Shown here one piece after another: positions 1 to 10,397 of a DNA stretch of 64,000 nt; position 1 is the first letter of the stretch, and every line of letters starts with the position of its first letter. The position numbers and the translations under genes are program-made. The notes under the pieces are model-generated. The model did no database searches, had not been told where the DNA came from, and saw nothing but the letters and a program-made list of their open reading frames with translations. Location: the NCBI GenBank assembly GCA_036245805.1, contig BTRK01000004.1, forward strand, positions 39,148,907-39,212,906. Reading direction: 5' to 3'. The stretch is from Pristionchus mayeri. Its lineage: Eukaryota > Nematoda > Chromadorea > Rhabditida > Neodiplogasteridae.

Positions 1-1100
1 ATTCGTCTCATGAATCCTTCGTTCTATGTTCGAATCTTCAAACGTTAATTCCGCTATGCGAATTTATTATCTAATCCTGAAAGCCCTTTTCTACCGTGAG
101 CCCCCCTTGTTTACATATTACGGCGCAGGATTGTCTAAGTGTTTTGTCCGAAGAGGGTTCGTCACAGAAATGGCCCGTCGAAATTTCGAGCATGGACTAG
201 AACTGGAGTAGGCAGCTGAAAGGGAATAATCATGAGATACAATTCAATGGGATGACACGAGCGTTGTTTACTGCTAGTGGCAAGTGGGGAGATTAGTGAG
301 AGTACCGTGGCTTGCGATGGCTGTAGCCTCTCTCCCTTTCGAATGCACATGCGTATTCGCAACATTTCATCCTTCATGCAGTTGTTATTGTTTTTTTGTT
401 TAGAGGAAGATATTCTTTGCCTAAGTTTGCAGTTTCCACCTTCGTCCAGTTACTCACAATAATCTACGATTTCATTCATACTCCAGCACAGCCATTGATT
501 CCTGCTTGAATACAAGCGTTATTGAAGAAACAACGGTAGGAAAATACAGCATTATACAAATTCAAAATTTATAAGATGAATTTCTGAACAGTGCTACTTC
601 ATATTTCGAAACTCTCAAGGATAATTAGGCTGATGAGGAGTTTTTTTTCTATTTGAATCACCTTAATTATCCCATATAAGGCTTCTGTGACAACTCCACG
701 AATTTAGACAATTTAGCGGATATGTTGCGAATGAAGCTGTAAGATAGTGTGTACTTCTAGGATCCACAATAGCTTGGCATAATGCGACGTAGAAGGGGCG
801 ATTGCAACACATATTCCTAGAAAATAATTTGAATATTAATGTCATATGCCAAATCGCCCTGGTGAATGGTATGTATCTTCAGGTTATTACTGTCTGCCGA
901 CTGAACAATACCATTCCGATTGCCGGAAGAAGAAACTTAAATATTGACATTCCTAGCATCGAAGAGTTCTAAACCTACGAATGATCCGAACACTGGATAA
1001 ATTTATAGATTGTTTTTATTGTTATCATTACCTATATATAAAGCGCAGTGTGTGTCTGTATGTCCGGATTGCGAAATAGGGAGGGGATTGACTGTTGAAG
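1..1100. other. Gene-free AT-rich stretch
   Basis: I see no supported gene here. Open frames are at most about 70 codons and show no splice-consistent family match. At 201-220 is one isolated copy of the exon-start motif that recurs between 23.6 and 42.2 kb; on the minus strand it reads TTTCAG followed by a diverged VAYSNS-type start. Confidence 0.5.
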
Positions 1101-1103
1101 GCA

Positions 1104-1296
1104 TCGAACCATTACCGTATACCAATCAATAATTAGCATTGGGACAACTACCGTATACCAATCGATAATTAGCCATGGGTCACCTAATATTCCGTGGGTC
1201 AGATTTATGATTTTGATCTTTGATATTTTAATTACAGTATGCCAATCAATAATTAGCATTGGGTAAACTACCGTATACCAATCGATAATTAGTCGA
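1104..1296. repeat. Four copies of a CCGTATACCAATC repeat
   Basis: The block CCGTATACCAATCGATAATT, or a close variant with AGTATGCC or AATCAATAA, occurs four times near 1114, 1151, 1236 and 1270. Most copies are followed by AGC(A)TTGGG or similar. The copies lie directly against the heat-shock-element minisatellite, so they are probably part of the same repetitive block or mobile element. Confidence 0.7.
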
Positions 1297-1311
1297 TAGT
1301 GAGTCAGAGCT

Positions 1312-2077
1312 GCTAGAACGTTCCAGAAAGTTCGAAAATGTTCCAAATCTTCTAGAATGTTCCAGAAAGTTCGAAAATATTCCAAATCTTCTAGAATTTT
1401 CCAGAAAGTTCGAAAATATTCCAAATCTTCTAGAATGTTCCAGAAAGTTCGAAAATGTTCCAAAGCTTCTAGAATGTTCCAGAAAGTTTGAAAATGTTCC
1501 AAAGGTTCTAGAATGTTCCAGAAAGTTCGAAAATGTTCCAAAGCTTCTAGAATGTTCCAGAAAGTTCGAAAATGTTCCAAAGCTTCTAGAATGTTCCAGA
1601 AAGTTCGAAAATGTTCCAAATTTTATAGAATGTTCCAGAAAGTTCGAAAATATTCCAAATCTTCTAGAATGTTCCAGAAAGTTCGAAAATATTCCAAAGC
1701 TTCTAGAATGTTCCAGAAAGTTCGAAAATGTTCCAAATCTTCTAGAATGTTCCAGAAAGTTCGAAAATGTTCCAAATCTTCTAGAATGTTCCAGAAAGTT
1801 CGAAAATATTCCAAAGCTTCTAGAATGTTCCAGAAAGTTCGAAAATGTTCCAAATCTTCTAGAATGTTCCAGAAAGTTCGAAAATGTTCCAAAGCTTCTA
1901 GAATGTTCCAGAAAGTTCGAAAATATCCCGAAGCTTCTAGAATGTTCCAGAAAATTCGAAAATGTTCCAAACCTTATAGAATGTTCCAGATAATTCGAAA
2001 ATGTTCCAAAGCTTCTAGAATGTTCCAGAAAGTTCGAAAATGTTCAAAAACTTCTAGAATGTTGAAGAACATTTGAA
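1312..2077. repeat. 39-bp minisatellite built of heat-shock elements
   Basis: About 19-20 copies of a 39-bp unit lie head to tail with few substitutions. Each unit reads TTCtaGAAtgTTCcaGAA followed by agTTC. That is five alternating TTC/GAA pentamers with the exact 2-bp spacing of a canonical heat-shock element, the trimer-binding site of HSF. The rest of the unit (gaAAAtgTTCcaAATc) keeps the spacing but has decayed GAA boxes, with one base lost at the unit boundary. Because the unit is 13 codons long, long open frames appear on both strands (rich in FRTFWN or MFQKVRK); these are by-products and not genes. HSE arrays carried by Helitrons are known in Caenorhabditis. No Helitron Rep/helicase is visible here. 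Confidence 0.9.
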
Positions 2078-2079
2078 AA

Positions 2080-2634
2080 CGAGAGGGTGAATAGGAAAGA
2101 GGGGGGGAGGGAGAGATTGAAAGGGGTAGAGAGAGAGGAACGATAGGGAAAGAGATGATTCAGAGGGAGGGAGAGGAAGAGAGAATGAGAGAGGAAGAGA
2201 GAGGAAAATATGAAGATAGAGAGAAAGAGGGATAGTAGGAGAGAGGGATAGAGGGAGAGAGAAAGAGAGAGAGAGGGGCAGAGACAGGGAGGGAAAGGGG
2301 GTGAGAGATAGAGGGGAGCGAGGGAGAGAGAGCGAGAGAGGGTTTAGAGGGAGAGAGAGGGAAAGAGGGAGATAGGGAAATAGGGAGAGAGGGAGAGAGG
2401 CATAGAAAAATAGATGGTGAACGGTAGAACTAGAGAGAGATAGAGGGGAGCGAGGGGGGAGGGAGAGAGAGGGTTTAGAGGGAGAGAGAGGGAGAGAGCG
2501 AGAGGGAGCGAGAGAGGGTTGAGAGGGAGAGAGAGGGTTGAGAGCGAGAGAGAGGGTTGAGAGGGAGAGAGGGTTGAGAGGGAGAGAGAGGGTTGAGAGG
2601 GAGAGAGGGAGAGAGGAAGAGAGAATTAAAGATG
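2080..2634. repeat. Polypurine GA-rich tract
   Basis: About 550 bp of almost pure purine on the plus strand, made of irregular GAGAGG, GAGGGA and GGGTTGAGAGG blocks. It joins the heat-shock-element minisatellite directly. The Ser/Leu/Pro-rich reading frame on the minus strand is a low-complexity artefact. The tract could form triplex DNA or bind GAGA-type factors, but the sequence alone does not show this. Confidence 0.85.
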
Positions 2635-3291
2635 TAACATAAAGCAAAGGTCATGGGCGAGGAAGCAAATTCGCTTGCACGGTATTGCCAAAATGAAAAC
2701 TACACCAATACATGTTTGATAATAATAATTTCACCCTATCAACATTTCATTTCTAGTTTTATGGCTATTTTTTCATGTATTATATATTTTTAAAATAATT
2801 GCATTCGTCTTGTTGCCCAAATTTTTCAGATTTATTCGGGATTCATATTCTCCTTAGTTGTAAAACAAGTACATGCTAATAATAAATAAAATCAGTAGGT
2901 ATTCGCCTCTTTTCATATCCGGTATTTCTCCCTGAACCATCCTTGAGTTCTGATGCGATTATCCGGCGATGCGGCGTTTCGTTCTCTAAAAAACGGGGGA
3001 TGAGATCGTAGGTTCGAACGAGATTCCGATTCTTCATATCCTAAGAATTTGGCACACTCGAGAATGAAAAATTAGACTTTGAGAATGAGTCACCGACTTT
3101 TCATTGTTACACATGCAACAATTTGATGAAAAAGGCTTATATTTTTTCAAAAGTATAAACATTTTAAATATTTTCTCACCTTCTACATAGTCAGTAGGCA
3201 GCTGAAAATGAATACATATTTGTGCGCATTAATCATGTAATGGAGAGTGAAAATACGTGGGCGATCGACCAATAGAAAAGTTATAGATGGA
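2635..3291. other. Gene-free stretch
   Basis: AT-rich sequence with no supported gene. At 3192-3206 there is a degraded copy of the AGTAGGCAGCTGAA motif of the 23-42 kb array. Confidence 0.5.
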
Positions 3292-5457
3292 AAATTGCAA
3301 TTACAACATTTACAATAATGTGAAAGCTTTTTTGTCTGGAGCGTTCGTTTCGAACGAGATTTTGATAGTATGTCCCCATCCGCAATACAAGGTCAGCAGA
3401 CGAAAAAAATTCCAGAATTTTCTAGAAGAAAAATTTTTACGAGCAAAAAATAGGTGTTCGTCTGTCAGTCTGTCCACAGTATGCCTTGTGCGTTAGGTCA
3501 GATGGTATGTCAGATTCATGATTTCATCGGAGCATGGATGGAAATCATTGATACCGTACTACTACAGTAACCGAATGTTACGGTAGCCTGTGGCTATGGG
3601 TCAGACGCTGGGTCAGATTCATGATTTCGTCGGAGGACGGATGCAAAACATCGAAACCATTCCCTTTACCGTTACCTCTAGCGATGGAACGGACGCTGTC
3701 TGAGAACCATGATTTTGCCGGAATTTGTATTCTCAATTCGGGAATACTTTGGTAACATTCCGAGAACCTTTAAAAGAGGCGTAGTTGCCCACTAGTTACA
3801 ACCCTTACAATAATCTGGAAGCTTTTTTGCTGGAGGGTTTGTAGGAGTGGGAGTGGGGGCGTGGGGGACACAAGTCTAGCCTTGGTCCCCTCGGCAAAAT
3901 TTTCAGGACGATCAAAAATATATGTCTGTCCAGTGTCTGTTCGGACGCACATTTTGTCCTGCGAAAACGAGGCCATCCACTCGCACTTTGCAAACAGGCA
4001 CAGGTGGCCGTCGGCGGTACGAGTCATTTCATGCAGAAAAATAACCAAGTGTTTGGGCAAACAAATGAGAAAAATGCCGAAAAGTGGTGTGTGTGCGTCC
4101 GTCCGTCCGTCCGTACCGTAACCCGGAAGTAGCGTTGGAGCAGATGTTGTGTCAGACTCATGATTTCATCGGAGGATGGATGGAAATCATCGATACCGTA
4201 CTACTACAGTAACCAAAGCCTACCGTAGCCCAGTGCGCTGGGTCATACGCTGGGTCAGGTTCGTGATTTCATCTGCGGATGCATGCAAAACAGCGTGAGA
4301 ACCATGTTGCAGGCATTTTGCAGCATCCAAGTGGGATTATTTTCTAAATATTCAGAGAACTTTAAAACAGACGTAGTTGCCCACTAGTTGCAACATTTAC
4401 AATAATCTGAAAGCTTTTTGTGTTCGACACTTTCGATTCGGATGGGATTTTGATAGTATGACCCCATCCGAAATACAAGGTCAGCAGATGAAAAACATTC
4501 CAGAAATTTCCAGAAGAAAAATTTTTACGACCAAAAAATGGGTGTACGGTTGTCCGTCCGTGTACCGTAACCCGGAAGTGGCGTTGGAGCAGATGTTGTG
4601 TCAGACTCATGATTTCATCGGAGGATCGATATAAAACATCGATACCATATTGCTACAGTAACCTAAAGCTACCGTAACCAATGATCGCTGGGTCAGACGC
4701 TTGGTCAGATTTATGATTTCGTCTGCGGATGGATGGAAAACGTCAATATCGTTATTCTACCGTAAAAATAACCTACAGTAGTCCGTCGCGCTGTGTCAGA
4801 TACAGGGTCAGATTCATGATTTCGATGAACAGTTTGTGAAAAAACGTTGATATCATGACCCTTATGTAAGCTCTAGCGTTGGGACGTACGTGGCATGAGA
4901 ACCATGATTTTATCGGCATTTCGCCGGCATCAATACGTGATTATTTTCGGAATACGCAGGGAACTTCTACCTTTACAAGAGGCGTAGTTCCCCACTAGTT
5001 GCATACCTTACCATAAACTGAACGCTTTTTTGACAGGCGCTTTCGATTCGAATGAGATTTTGCCAGTATTGCGCCATCCGACATACAAGATCATTACACG
5101 AAAAAGATTTCAGAAATTTCCAGAAGAAAATTTTTTACGACCACAAAATAGGTGTTGGTTGGTGTGTCCGTCCGCGTACCGTAACCGGGTGTGGCGTTGG
5201 AGCAGATGGTGTGTCAGACTCATGATTTCATCGGGTTATGGGTGGAAATCATGGATACCGTACTACTACAGTAACCAAAGCCTACCGTAACTCAGTGCGC
5301 TGGGTCATACTCTGTGTCAGATTCGTGATTTCGTCTGCGGATAGATGCAAAAAAGCGTGAGAACCATGATTTTGCAGGCATTTTGCAGCATCCAAATGGT
5401 ATTACTTTCTAAATAGTCAGGGAACTTTAAACGAGGCGTAGTTGCCCACTAGTTAAA
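3292..5457. repeat. Tandem array of ~600-bp units ending CCCACTAGTT
   Basis: Four diverged direct units, about 3292-3796, 3797-4390, 4391-5000 and 5001-5457. Each starts near ACAATAATCTGAAAGCTTTT and ends GGCGTAGTTGCCCACTAGTT. Inside each are conserved blocks such as GTCAGACTCATGATTTCATC, GATACCGTACTACTACAGTA and GCGCTGGGTCATACGCTGGG. The short open frames inside are not conserved between units, so I read this as non-coding. The CTAG-T end resembles the 3' end of Helitrons, but no terminal hairpin is evident, so that link is weak. Confidence 0.8.
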
Positions 5458-6640
5458 GATAAATATAATTAGATGTAGGTCGAAAATGATACGGAGGAAG
5501 AGAAAGATAGAAAGAAATATTGATTGAGGGGAGACATATGAGTGACTATCTGAGAGGACTTACCTCAGGCCATACAGCAAAAAATGAAATATCAAATAAA
5601 TAATGTCCTAGTGGTATCTTTTCACGTAGAGTTCGAAAATCGATCTTAGGAAGCCGTATCTCTGACCTCTGATTTTCTGTGGCGCACCTCAACGCTGAGG
5701 TCGGTTTTTGTAAATCGTGAACGGTTGATCCAAGCCCCATATATAGATAGTAATTCTGAAAGAACTCGACGAGATAAGCATTTTTTCTGTAGGAAGTGAA
5801 AGGCTAGCTCATCTGTGAAAAAAGTTGAGGCAGTTTTAAATATTTAAATAGTTATTGTGAAAACAATTTTCCCGGGGTGTAATTTTAAATATGTTCATTG
5901 GATTCCTCGTGAAAAGTTACCCCTAGGAACAAATTTTCACTTTCAAAATCGCGGGACAATGATGTTTCCCGAAATGCGGAATAAGGAAGCATGATGATTC
6001 ACTGAATTTCGAAAATTTCACACCATTGCGATTTCAACATTTTACCAATTAGGAAACGTTGCCAGTACTGTACTTCAACTTTTTATGCATAATTGGATAG
6101 TATTCTCTTTAATAAACATGCCTTACGATATCAACAAATCAATTATTTCATATCACAATTTCTCAAATTTGCACGTTGCAAACTCAACATTTCGAGATCA
6201 CTTGACGCTGTAACTGTGACCATGCTGTAGTATGCCTCGACATGAGTAAAAATTGGTGGAACAGTCCAACTCCACTCTCCCGAAAGGGGAACAATTCAAC
6301 AACATAAAATCATGCGATGTTTTTATTAATGAATTACGTGATGCTACTACTTTAAGGAATATCGATATATTAGGAACTCTGCGACACGGCGTTTGCATTG
6401 TTTGTGACGGAGTAAAATCTAGATTAATAATAATATCCATCACATAAATGGGAAATTATATCAGTTGACGTTTACATTCGAAAGGGAGTTAATGCACAGT
6501 TGTTTGATTAAACTCATCGTCTGTCAGGTGAGGTGAGTGATCATTTCTGGGGGTTAATTCAGATAAAATTTGTGTTGTTTTTGAATGAAAGTTAGTAGGC
6601 TATAGCATTGGATATCGTACAGTAGGGGGAGCGGTTTGTT
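5458..6640. other. Gene-free AT-rich stretch
   Basis: No supported gene, RNA or repeat was recognised. The opposite-strand frames around 6198-6447 are about 60-80 codons and show no motif. Confidence 0.4.
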
Positions 6641-6865
6641 TACATATCAGGTTACCACCCGGTTTCCGGGCGGTCTCCCGGTTTCCGGGTCTCTGCCCGG
6701 ATTCCCTTCGCCCGTGTATTCCCTCGCCCGGATTAAGGTGGTGTCAGGTTTCAGGGTCCCGGATCCGGGTCACTGCCCGGATTTGGGTTCACTGCCCGGA
6801 TTCCAGGTTACTGACCGGATTCCATGTTAGTGCCCGGATTCCGGGTACAGGCTCAATCCGACCAC
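6641..6865. repeat. GC-rich CCCGGATTCCGGGT minisatellite
   Basis: Irregular tandem copies of an element of about 18-20 bp built around CCCGGATTCCGGGTCACTG or variants (CCCGGTTTCCGGG, CCCGGATTTGGGTTC). GC content is clearly above that of the surroundings. It lies on the left flank of the Polinton fragment. Confidence 0.75.
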
Positions 6866-6926
6866 TCTAGAGATATACGGTATCCGGCTGCCTACGGTAG
6901 CCGGATACGGTAGATCTCGAGAGTAT
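6866..6926. repeat. Short palindrome
   Basis: Inverted repeat CTCTAGAGATATACGGTATC ... GATACGGTAGATCTCGAGAG around a core AGCCGGAT / ATCCGGCT, with a loop near GCCTACGGT. It could be a hairpin or a small MITE remnant. Further right, ACGCGCACGGATGCGCGG occurs twice as a direct repeat (7086 and 7188). Confidence 0.6.
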
Positions 6927-7230
6927 TACGCGGAAGAGAGCAAAAGACGATACAACAGCACGCGAGAAGGAAAAGGGAAAGACTGACTCTCCTCCCGCGC
7001 TGAATGACCCCGCCCACTCTTTGTTTATATAATAGACTCCGCCCACTCGCGTCGCGTGCCGCGTCGCGGTCGATCGGATCCGGTAACGCGCACGGATGCG
7101 CGGAATGACCGATATTTGCAAAAACCCTTCTTACACATCGATTTTACTGACTGGTTGTTCGGTAAACACAAAGGCCACTTGACGGCCACGCGCACGGATG
7201 CGCGGAAAACACAAGACTTTTAAAAACACT

Positions 7231-7887
7231 TTATCCTTTCTTCTTTGCACAATACACCGTAGGTTCACCCGAGAAAATGTCAGTCAAAAGCCTACACTTG
7301 TCATTACTACGAGTGTGCAGGTCGAGCAGTAAATAGCCAAACGGGCCCCTTGTTGCGCCTTGGTATGCCTCGATAAACGATATCGGTCCTTGTCAAACAG
7401 TTGTCTGCCGAGACAGAACAAAAAAAATGCTATCGCTGGTTGCCTTCATAATGGTCAAATACGAAGAGTTCATTCGGGCAGTGCGCGGGACGCTAAAAAG
7501 GTTCTGAATTATAGAAATGACAGAGATACAGCGGTGATGAGACACTCTCGAGTAAAGGTTAGCAAACAGTTCAGCCTCTCGCTTGCACTCGCCAGCAAGA
7601 TCGTCGAGCACGAGCAGACAGCCATCTCCTTCCATCTCACACACTTGGCCGATCAAGGCGATATCGGGCAAGCCTTCGTTTAGTATGAAACGGTCGTCTC
7701 GACGGAATTCCTCATGCTGTCGCGTGCTTATACCATAACACCAGATAATCCGTTTGAGAGGACGGTCGAACAGGCGCCCGGATTCCTCAATCAGTCTGCA
7801 CAACCAGTGAATTTTGCCCGTTCCGGTCCCACAGCAAATAATCATAGTAAACGGGACACGAAAAAAGAAACCGCCACACTCGTCCAT
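7231..7887 (-). pseudogene. Polinton/Maverick packaging ATPase (FtsK/HerA, A32-like), broken
   Basis: The minus frame from 7887 has the layout of the DNA-packaging ATPase of Polinton/Maverick elements, which pumps DNA into capsids. A PFTM lead-in precedes a Walker A loop (GTGTGKI, residues about 20-26), and a Walker B strand LLVLDD sits near residue 96. Near residue 145 is the MNSSYLTIMK block, followed by SRQ. Two defects are visible. The Ser/Thr after the Walker A lysine is Ile. A TGA at 7393-7395 interrupts the frame, after which the same frame stays open to TAA at 7231-7233 with a family-like tail (EAYQGATRGPFGYLLLD). The total of about 218 residues matches the usual length. This is an old viral/transposon copy and probably dead. 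Divergent partner: the F54H12.2-like fragment at 8087. Confidence 0.75.
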
Positions 7888-7926
7888 GGCTTGTACACCG
7901 AATGACCGCTCATTCTTAACTATTTC

Positions 7927-8112
7927 ATGAACAGAGAGCGGTTGGTCTTCACGGTCCAGTGTGCAGTACTCGCAGTCGTCATTGCAGTTGCCGTTTTCAA
8001 CCTAACCCTACGAAAAGACGTGCGATTCGAAATCTGGTTCAATCTTCTCACAAACAGCCTCGCTCTCCTAATACCCTTCCCTCTAAATGTCGGTGGTTCA
8101 CCAGGAGGATAA
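7927..8112 (+). CDS. Small membrane protein ORF in Polinton fragment
   Basis: A 61-codon frame starts 40 bp upstream of, and divergent from, the ATPase start, and its 3' end overlaps the next plus-strand ORF. It has one strongly hydrophobic stretch near residues 9-28 (AVLAVVIAVAV), as expected of a single-pass membrane protein. I do not recognise a family. It could be a genuine small Polinton gene or chance; its location between two Polinton genes is the only support. Confidence 0.3.
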   Translation: MNRERLVFTVQCAVLAVVIAVAVFNLTLRKDVRFEIWFNLLTNSLALLIPFPLNVGGSPGG

Positions 8113-8620
8113 GTACATAATCACACTTCCGAGCAATGCCTCGGGAAATCCCAACAACAGCATTAGCAATTTCATCACCACCCTTCCTCAAACGCTGAAC
8201 CTGTATGGAAATTGGGAGGTCGGTCTAACAGAGATCATCTACGTCAACTCTGCAGATACCATCGCAGAAGCCCTGCCCGTCGAGGTGCGCATGAGAGACG
8301 GGAGCGTAAACGTTTTCCACATACCGCCCGGAAATTACGAAACTCCTTCAAAACTCATCGCCATGCTCAAAAAGGTCCTCGAAACAGGCAGACGTCGACC
8401 CAAAAGAGCGACTACAATTGTGCAAAAGACCGATACCAAGTTGGCCAGATCGTCCACTCCCGACAAGGACGACGAGGGTTTCACGCCGGAACCTAGCGAG
8501 GAGGATGGTCAGCAGCGAGGCTTCACGCCGGAACATATAGAGGATGATAAAGAGTCGGTAGGACTTCCTCTACCAGAACAAGGCACGAGCCTACTGTGGG
8601 CACTACTGTGGGATACATGA
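8087..8620 (+). pseudogene. Polinton protein (F54H12.2-like), N-terminal part
   Basis: The first 100 or so residues carry the pattern of a widespread Polinton/Maverick protein known from the C. elegans gene F54H12.2. These are YIITLPSNAS near residue 10, NSISNFITTLP, then YGNWEVGLTEIIY near residue 43 and a VFHIPPGNYETP block near 76. Its molecular role is uncertain; a virion-associated role has been proposed for such genes. After about residue 110 the frame becomes a low-complexity acidic tail with a duplicated RGFTPE-type segment and stops at 177, well short of the several hundred residues usual for the family. No capsid, integrase or polymerase B gene is visible nearby, so this is a fragment of an element. 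Confidence 0.65.
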
Positions 8621-9333
8621 TGCTGTCAGCTCGACCGGAGTACAATGTTAATTAGTAGTGTTACTCATTCTATCTTTTAATGGAATATTCTAGTTGTATT
8701 TTCGTGAATGCTTCGGATGCTCTAACTTTTTTCTAAAAAACATTATTTTACAGATCAAGGCGCTCTTTCAACTGGCTCCTACGGGTACCGCGGGTTTTGC
8801 AGTCGGACCGATCGGCACTCTTTTCTCGGCCTACTCTTATGTCAAGTCATTGTTTTATGTTAGTCATTACGCATCAATTTAATAACACAATGGACGTATT
8901 TTCTGCAAAAATGTCAAAATTTCGAACGAAGACGAATTCTAAAGTTTCGGCAAATTTGAATCAATTACAGGTTTACCGTCGGGTTTACGGAGCCCACGAA
9001 TTCGGAAACAGCCTTCCATTAATTTACCCAACTTTTGCCAAGTTGTGCTTGCGAATTCCCTTCAAGTGGCAGTTAGTAAACTTTATGTACAATTACAAAA
9101 CAAAAATTTATCTTGTTATTTTGGCAAAAATATAGGGAAAATCTTGACAACAGCACGGGTCTTTCGTAAGAGTTCAGGAACATTAACCATTTTGTCACAA
9201 GTAAATATTAACGTAATGCAAATGTTTTCAGCTGTGCATTGGAGCCTGCCAGATCATGTCGGGTCCATCGAAAATACCGATAAATGCTGTCAGTTTCATA
9301 TTCCTATTATCATTTTCGATTCTTCGCATTTGC

Positions 9334-9481
9334 GGCACTACTCCGGATGAGAACCGTTGAATGAGAACTCACCGGATGAGAAACGAAAAATTGACCCTTC
9401 TGTAGGACTTTCACTGAAGCATTTTTGACACAAGGGTACTTATTTGGTTCCGGTGGGTCTTGTGTCATCCAATCTAGTGCC
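9334..9481. mobile_element. hAT-like MITE, GGCACTA family, copy 1
   Basis: About 148 bp with ends GGCACTACTCCGGATGAGAA and ...CTAGTGCC. The flanking 8-mers GCATTTGC and GCATTCAC match at 6 of 8 positions, as for an aged hAT-type target duplication. The interior CCTTCTGTAGGACTTTCA is shared in opposite orientation with the copy at 10242. It lies in a lipase intron. Confidence 0.65.
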
Positions 9482-10241
9482 GCATTCACAATCATAATTT
9501 CAGTCGCGTGCTCCAGTCTACATGTCGAACTTTCCTGCTGGAACCTCCACATGGAATATCCTGCATTACTTCCAAGTAAATTTGTTACGATTCTTTAAAT
9601 AAATTTCGAAAAGTATATCATTAATATATATGTGACCAGATGATAACAGACATGTAAAAACCTTTTTTTTCTATTTGATTGGACTGTAATGAGATTTATG
9701 CAATAATCACGATGATACATGATGAAGAATAATTCTTAATCCAGATGGCAACGACAAGGCGCATTGAGCATTTCGATCAGGGTGCAGTGGAGAATATGCG
9801 GAGATACGGACAGGTACATCATCAGCAATATAGAAGGAGTAACACGAAACATTTGTTGAATGAGCCATTGTTGTGGAGCACAGATATAATCCAACAGTGC
9901 GATAATGAATCACTCTTGTTCCATTATCATTTTCAATCACAATTCGAATTAAGGCGACACCACCGGCATACGACTACAGTCTCATCGATGTGCCAATGTT
10001 TCACTTCTGGAGCAAGGACGACTTCATGGTCCCGAGAGAGGACATCGATCAGACAATTATGAAGACCCTAAGGCCGGAGCTCGTAAAGATATTCTTTATA
10101 TATTGATATATTAAGTTCTAAGAACTACGTTTAGTCAAAGTTACATGAAATCCTGTAAATACTGCACGTTTCGTGACGAATTCGCATTTGCGATATTATC
10201 CTTTTCATGTTTATACAAAAAAATGGATGGTTTGCTACAAT

Positions 10242-10397
10242 GGCACTAGGTCGGATGAGAACCGTCGGATGAGTACCAAAAAAGTACTCCAGCATGTTGA
10301 CAGTAGGTTCCCAAAGTGTCAAATGCTTATTTGAAAGTCCTACAGAAGGGTCCATTTTTTGGTTCTCATCCTGTGGGTTCTCATCCGGCGTAGTGCC
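10242..10397. mobile_element. hAT-like MITE, GGCACTA family, copy 2
   Basis: About 156 bp with terminal inverted repeats GGCACTAGGTCGGATGAGAA / GGCACTACGCCGGATGAGAA. The flanking 8-bp sequences are GCTACAAT (10234-10241) and GCTGCAAT (10398-10405), 7 of 8 identical. No coding capacity. It sits in the last intron of the lipase gene. Confidence 0.75.

Noticed and set aside
1032..2076. Long open frames on both strands rich in FRTFWN or MFQKVRK repeats
   Set aside because: The 39-bp repeat unit is a multiple of three, so any frame without a stop in one unit stays open through the array. Nothing indicates translation.
1312..2077. CRISPR-like array
   Set aside because: There are no unique spacers, the unit is continuous, and the DNA is from an animal genome.
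2054..2647. 197-codon Ser/Leu/Pro-rich frame
   Set aside because: It is the complement of a GA-rich simple tract; low complexity explains the lack of stops.
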